From the NCBI RefSeq assembly GCF_008369935.1, contig NZ_VTUZ01000005.1, positions 1-64,000 of the forward strand: a DNA stretch of 64,000 bases. The letters run 5' to 3'. Of this stretch, positions 60,263-64,000 are shown piece by piece. The notes beneath the pieces are model-generated. The model did no database searches. It was given only the letters and a program-made list of their open reading frames with translations, and was not told the DNA's origin. The DNA comes from Paraburkholderia panacisoli (GTDB lineage Bacteria; Pseudomonadota; Gammaproteobacteria; Burkholderiales; Burkholderiaceae). The translations under genes and the position numbers were made by a program. The first letter of the stretch is position 1; every line of letters begins with the position of its first letter.

Positions 60263-60988
60263 ATGCCCTATTTTCTAGTCGCCTACTGCGGGCCGGCCGC
60301 CGTCCCCGACGATCTGTGGCTGCGCTGGAACACCGACCCGCTGCTGCTCGCCGCGCTTGCCGCGCTCGCGTTCGTGATCGCCAGCGGCCGCTGCGCCGAT
60401 GCGCGCGCGGGCTGGGCCGCGCTTGCACTGATGGCCGTCGTGTTCGTCTCGCCGCTGTGCGCGCTGTCGTCGGCCTTGTTCTCGGCACGCGTGACGCATC
60501 ACATCATTCTCATCGCCGCCGTCGCGCCGTTGCTCGCGCGCGCGTTTCCGCTGCCGCGTGTCGGCTATCCACCGCTCGTCCCCGTGGTCGCCGCGCATGC
60601 GGTCATCGTCTGGCTGTGGCACGCGCCGGGCCCGTATACGTGGGGACTCGCCACGGTGCCCGCTTACTGGCTGATGCAGATCACGCTGCTCGCGAGCGCG
60701 TGGCTGATGTGGCGCGGCGTATTCGCGCCGTCGCTGCAGACGGGCGCCGCGCTGATGGCGCTGGTCGCGACGATCGGCCAGATGGGTCTGCTCGGCGCGT
60801 TGATCGTCTTCGCGCCCGCGCCGCTGTACGTCGTGCATTTCGCCAGCACCGCCGCGTGGGGGCTCACCCCGCTCGCCGACCAGCAACTGGCCGGGCTGCT
60901 GATGTGGGTGCTGGCGATGATCCCTTATCTCGCAGCGGGACTCTGGATCGCCTGGTCCAGCCTGCGCGCCAGAGAGCCCGCCCTGTGA
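60263..60988 (+). CDS. ctaG: CtaG (Caa3-type) cytochrome oxidase assembly membrane protein
   Basis: The 241-residue polytopic protein matches the caa3_CtaG family (PF09678), not the Cox11 protein also named CtaG. It has about seven helices and conserved His positions in FSARVTHHIILIAAVAPLLA, VIVWLWHAPGPYTWGL and PLYVVHFASTAAWGLTPLAD. Family members help copper insertion or assembly of the CuA/CuB centres. I begin at ATG 60263 because similarity starts there. Its stop overlaps the next GTG start, so the two are coupled. Confidence 0.88.
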   Translation: MPYFLVAYCGPAAVPDDLWLRWNTDPLLLAALAALAFVIASGRCADARAGWAALALMAVVFVSPLCALSSALFSARVTHHIILIAAVAPLLARAFPLPRVGYPPLVPVVAAHAVIVWLWHAPGPYTWGLATVPAYWLMQITLLASAWLMWRGVFAPSLQTGAALMALVATIGQMGLLGALIVFAPAPLYVVHFASTAAWGLTPLADQQLAGLLMWVLAMIPYLAAGLWIAWSSLRAREPAL

Positions 60989-61497
60989 CGACCCTGCTGA
61001 AGTTCATCCATCTCGCCGCGATCGCAATCTGGTCGGGCGGCCTGATCGTGCTGCCCTTTCTGTTCCGGCAGCGCCTTGCGCTCGCGCCCGGCTCCGAACT
61101 CGACCGGCTGCACCGCATCACGAGACTGGTTTATGTGGAGCTGACTTCGCCCGCCGCGTTCGTCGCGATTGCGAGCGGCACCGCGCTGATCTTCCTGCAA
61201 GCCACCTTCGTCGAATGGTTCTCCCTGAAGATGGTGCTGGTCGGCATCATGGCGATGCTGCACGTGGTGGCGGGCCTCGTCATGCTGCATCTGTTCATGC
61301 CCGACGGACACTTCAGCCGGCTGTCGTCGATCGCGTTGACGAGCGCCTATGTGCTGGTGATCGTCGCGATCATCTGGATCGTGCTCGCGAAGCCGCACGT
61401 CGATTCAACCCTGTTCGCCCCGCATCTGTTCGAGCCCGGCGGACTCGCCCGATGGCTGCATCACTCCTTCGGCGACACCAGAATGCCGACACCATGA
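60985..61497 (+). CDS. CopD/HemJ-like membrane protein
   Basis: The 170-residue protein has four to five membrane helices. The first, LLKFIHLAAIAIWSGGLIVL, carries the His and Gly pattern of CopD and HemJ-type proteins, and LHRITRLVYVELTSPAAFVA contains a further basic/His segment. HVVAGLVMLHLFMPDGHF adds more histidines, possible copper or haem ligands. Placement after CtaG in an oxidase cluster suggests a role in metal or haem supply. The GTG start overlaps the ctaG stop. Its 3' end overlaps the converging DUF2231 gene by about 37 bases. Confidence 0.8.
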   Translation: MTTLLKFIHLAAIAIWSGGLIVLPFLFRQRLALAPGSELDRLHRITRLVYVELTSPAAFVAIASGTALIFLQATFVEWFSLKMVLVGIMAMLHVVAGLVMLHLFMPDGHFSRLSSIALTSAYVLVIVAIIWIVLAKPHVDSTLFAPHLFEPGGLARWLHHSFGDTRMPTP

Positions 61498-61973
61498 TCG
61501 AACACGAGCTTGCCTCCATGCCAGCCGGCGAAGCCCGTCATCACCGACGCGAGCGCCGACAGCGCGAGCCCATGCGGCAGGATCTGCTCGGGAAAGTAGA
61601 GACGCACGCCCCAGTTGGCGCCGGCAATCGCGACGAGCGTCATCGCGGCCACCGCGTGGGACCAGCTCGCTTCCCTGAGGCGGATGCCGCGCACGAGCAG
61701 CAGTTCGGCGGTGCCGACGAGGCTCGCGCCCACGCCGCTCCAGAACGCGAAGCCGGCCGCCCAGAGACCCGCCCTGATCCAGAACGGATCGCCCGACCAC
61801 CAGTAGATGACGTCCACGCCGAGCGTGGCGACGACGAACGCAATCGGGAAGTGCACCATCATCACGTGGATCGGATGGCCGACGAAGGCCACCGCCGAAC
61901 CCGCGTCGAGCCGCAGCAACTCCAGCAGCACTTCGCTTTTCGGATGAGATCCGGAATCGTCTTTCCTTGCCAT
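61461..61973 (-). CDS. DUF2231 membrane protein
   Basis: The 170-residue protein matches DUF2231: FVGHPIHVMMVHFPIAFVVA (conserved HP-x-H-x3-VHFP), then four membrane helices with ASWSHAVAAMTLVAIAGANW and FAGWHGGKLVFDHGVG. The histidines suggest haem or metal binding, but the function is not established. It is on the opposite strand inside the oxidase cluster, starts only 21 bases from the subunit II start and overlaps the CopD-like gene at its other end. The family is often next to c-type cytochromes and oxidases. Confidence 0.85.
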   Translation of the reverse strand: MARKDDSGSHPKSEVLLELLRLDAGSAVAFVGHPIHVMMVHFPIAFVVATLGVDVIYWWSGDPFWIRAGLWAAGFAFWSGVGASLVGTAELLLVRGIRLREASWSHAVAAMTLVAIAGANWGVRLYFPEQILPHGLALSALASVMTGFAGWHGGKLVFDHGVGILVSPKE

Positions 61974-61994
61974 GGTTCGTACCCCTTACGTCGA

Positions 61995-62711
61995 ATGGGT
62001 GAGCCTGCGAACCATCATAGCTGCTGGCGTCTACCGGTCCAAGGCGGATTGCTCGCGGCGCTCGCCGGCTGCACCGGGCCGCTGTCGACGCTGGAGCCGT
62101 CCGGACCCGCCGCGGCGTCGATCGCGGGGCTGTGGTGGGTGATGCTGGCAGGCTCGGCCGTGCTGTTCGCCCTGGTGCTCGTGCTGTTCGCGCTGGTGAT
62201 GCGGCAACCGGGCTGGGGCTCGCGCGTGTCGCCCGCGCGCTGGATCGTGCTGGGCGGCCTCGTGCTGCCCGCCGTGATCCTGATCCCGCTGATCTGCTAT
62301 GCGCTCCTTGCCGGCGAACGGCTGTTGCCGCTGCCGGGCCATGCACCCGCGCGCATCGACGCGGTCGCCCAACAATGGCGCTGGACCTTCCGCTATCCGG
62401 ACCAGGGCGGCCTGCAAACGCAGGACGTGTTGCATCTGCCCGCGGGCACGCCGGTCGATATCGTCGTCACCAGCGAGGACGTCGTGCACTCGTTCTGGAT
62501 TCCGCGTTTCGCCGGCAAGATCGACGCGGTCCCCGGACACGCCACCCGTCTGCGTGTGCAAGCCGATCAACCCGGCCGCTACGAAGGGCAATGCAACCAG
62601 TTTTGCGGGCTGGGGCATGCAGAGATGCACTTCACGGTGATCGTCGATCGTCCGGAAGACTTTGCCGCCGCCGTCAAGCAGGCGGCCGCCAGCGCGGAGG
62701 AGAAAAAATGA
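61995..62711 (+). CDS. ctaC: Cytochrome c oxidase subunit II, lipoprotein type
   Basis: The 238-residue protein has a lipobox (LLAALAGC near residue 26), two membrane helices (about 42-65 and 78-102) and a cupredoxin domain. AVAQQWRWTFRYPD is the conserved aromatic segment for electron entry. The CuA ligands are present in SEDVVHSFWIP (His) and CNQFCGLGHAEMHF (Cys-x3-Cys-x3-His-x2-Met). There is no fused cytochrome c domain. CuA indicates a cytochrome c oxidase, not a quinol oxidase. The start is uncertain because only 21 bases separate it from the divergent DUF2231 gene. It overlaps subunit I by four bases. Confidence 0.9.
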   Translation: MGEPANHHSCWRLPVQGGLLAALAGCTGPLSTLEPSGPAAASIAGLWWVMLAGSAVLFALVLVLFALVMRQPGWGSRVSPARWIVLGGLVLPAVILIPLICYALLAGERLLPLPGHAPARIDAVAQQWRWTFRYPDQGGLQTQDVLHLPAGTPVDIVVTSEDVVHSFWIPRFAGKIDAVPGHATRLRVQADQPGRYEGQCNQFCGLGHAEMHFTVIVDRPEDFAAAVKQAAASAEEKK

Positions 62712-64000
62712 GTGTGCCCGTCGAGCCGCCGTCACAGGGCACCAATGCGTTGCGGCTGCACCGTCAGCTCGCCGCGATCTGGACCACCGGACCGGGCGTG
62801 CAACGGCTTGCCGCCGTGAACCATACGGTCCTCGGCATGCGCATGATGATCACGTCGTTCCTGTTCTTCGCGATCGCGGGCGTGCTGGGCATGCTCACGC
62901 GCGTGCAGCTCGCGACGCCGCACGCAGCCTTCATGGACGCCGAGACCTACAACCAGGTCTTCACCATGCACGGCTCGATGATGCTGTTCCTGTTCGCGAT
63001 TCCGATGGTGGAGAGCTTCGCGGTCTACCTCACGCCGAAGATACTCGGCACGCGCGACTTCGCGTTTCCGCGGCTCACCGCGTACGGCTACTGGTGCTAC
63101 CTGCTGGGCGGCACGATCCTGACGGTCTCGCTGATCCTGCGCGCGGCGCCCGACGGCGGCTGGTTCATGTACACGCCGCTCAGCTCGAACGTCTACACGC
63201 CGGGCATCAACGCCGACGTGTGGCTGCTCGGCATCACCTTCGTCGAAATCTCGGCGCTGTCGCTGGCGATGGAGATCGTCGTGTCGATCCTGAAGATGCG
63301 CGCGCCCGGCATGTCGCTCGACCGCATGCCGATCTTCGCGTGGTACATCCTCGTCACCGCGATGATGATGATCGTGGCGTTTCCGCCGCTGATCCTCGGC
63401 TCGATCCTGCTCGAAGTCGAGCGCGCGTTCGGCCTGCCCTTCTTCGATCCGCGGCGCGGCGGCGATCCGCTGCTGTGGCAGCATCTGTTCTGGCTGTTCG
63501 GCCACCCGGATGTCTACATCATCTTCCTGCCGATGGCGGGCGTGCTGTCGACCATCATCCCGGTGTTCGCGCGACGGCCGCTGGTCGGCTACCGGGCCAT
63601 CGTCGTCGCGATCATCGCGCTGGCGTTCCTGAGCTTCGGCATCTGGGTGCACCACATGTTCACGGTGGGCATTCCGCATCTGGCGCTCGCGTTCTTTTCG
63701 GCGGGTTCGGCGATCGTCGCGGTGCCGACCGCGATCCAGTTCTTCGCGTGGCTCGCCACGCTGTCGCACGGCCGGCCGCGCTGGGACGTGCCGATGCTGT
63801 ACGTGTTCGGCTTCTTCTTCGTGTTCACGGCGGGCGGGCTGACCGGCGTGATGCTCGCGATGGTGCCGTTCGACTGGCAGGCGCACGACACCTATTTCGT
63901 CGTCGCGCACATGCACTATGTGGTGGCCGGTGCGCTCGCCTTTCCGATGCTCGCCGCGTTCTACTACTGGCTGCCGTTGCTGACCGGCCGCACCGCCGTG
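62708..64000 (+). CDS. ctaD: Cytochrome c oxidase subunit I (truncated by window end)
   Basis: The first 431 residues are visible. Haem and CuB ligands are in FTMHGSMMLFLFAIPM (haem a His), LFGHPDVYIIFLP (CuB His and the cross-linked Tyr), FGIWVHHMFTVG (two CuB His) and YFVVAHMHYVVAGA (haem His pair). The usual glutamate of the HPEVY motif, end of the D proton channel, is Asp here. The ATG overlaps the subunit II stop and has a purine-rich site. Subunit III and later genes would lie beyond the window. Confidence 0.95.
   Translation, partial: MSVPVEPPSQGTNALRLHRQLAAIWTTGPGVQRLAAVNHTVLGMRMMITSFLFFAIAGVLGMLTRVQLATPHAAFMDAETYNQVFTMHGSMMLFLFAIPMVESFAVYLTPKILGTRDFAFPRLTAYGYWCYLLGGTILTVSLILRAAPDGGWFMYTPLSSNVYTPGINADVWLLGITFVEISALSLAMEIVVSILKMRAPGMSLDRMPIFAWYILVTAMMMIVAFPPLILGSILLEVERAFGLPFFDPRRGGDPLLWQHLFWLFGHPDVYIIFLPMAGVLSTIIPVFARRPLVGYRAIVVAIIALAFLSFGIWVHHMFTVGIPHLALAFFSAGSAIVAVPTAIQFFAWLATLSHGRPRWDVPMLYVFGFFFVFTAGGLTGVMLAMVPFDWQAHDTYFVVAHMHYVVAGALAFPMLAAFYYWLPLLTGRTAV

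Noticed and set aside
60124..60278. 51-codon frame upstream of ctaG
   Set aside because: Runs into the ctaG start in another frame, lacks a ribosome site and has no family likeness.

Overview
The window is a GC-rich, densely coding bacterial chromosome segment. It is most likely from a Burkholderiaceae member of the Paraburkholderia/Burkholderia type. The basis is the beta-proteobacterial cellulose operon layout (bcsP-bcsQ-bcsA-bcsB-bcsZ-bcsC), the homoprotocatechuate and gentisate ring-cleavage clusters, the many LysR/MarR/TetR regulators paired with small metabolic operons, and the codon use. This placement is inferred, not tested by search.

The left 9.8 kb is loose and patchy. It has single genes (DUF4142, CHAD, Nudix, VOC, DUF1428), two TetR-controlled units (a thioesterase; an SDR plus an F420-type dinucleotide-binding protein), gene remnants (VOC, LysR) and long non-coding gaps, one of them AT-rich. 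From 9.9 kb the sequence becomes tightly coding: ArsR-old yellow enzyme, GNAT, DedA, then MarR-isochorismatase family-MFS, ending at a bidirectional terminator shared with mmsA.

From 17 to 26 kb there are two LysR-linked operons. The first has an MHS transporter, a Gfo/Idh/MocA oxidoreductase and a divergent type II dehydroquinase, which looks like uptake and turnover of a quinate/shikimate-like or polyol compound. The second has a HAD hydrolase and a D-serine-dehydratase-like PLP enzyme. From 26 to 33 kb lies a full meta-cleavage set for homoprotocatechuate (hpaR divergent from hpaG1-G2-E-D-F-H-I), interrupted by clusters of a palindromic repeat with compensatory base changes.

From 33 to 50 kb is a c-di-GMP/cellulose block: a GGDEF-EAL protein with an extra C-terminal sensor-like domain and a membrane GGDEF protein, divergent from bcsD-P-Q-A-B-Z-C. 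BcsA keeps its PilZ motif, so the neighbouring enzymes could feed it locally. BcsC carries an unusually long Tyr/Pro/Gln-rich linker.

From 50 to 56.6 kb is a 3-hydroxybenzoate/gentisate pathway (transporter, 6-hydroxylase, maleylpyruvate isomerase, fumarylpyruvate hydrolase, gentisate dioxygenase) divergent from its LysR regulator. From 57 to 60 kb is a FecR / OmpA-lipoprotein / stand-alone CHASE2 operon. The window ends in a terminal oxidase cluster (CtaG-like, CopD-like, convergent DUF2231, a lipoprotein-type CuA subunit II, and a truncated subunit I). No tRNA, rRNA, CRISPR array or intact insertion sequence was seen.
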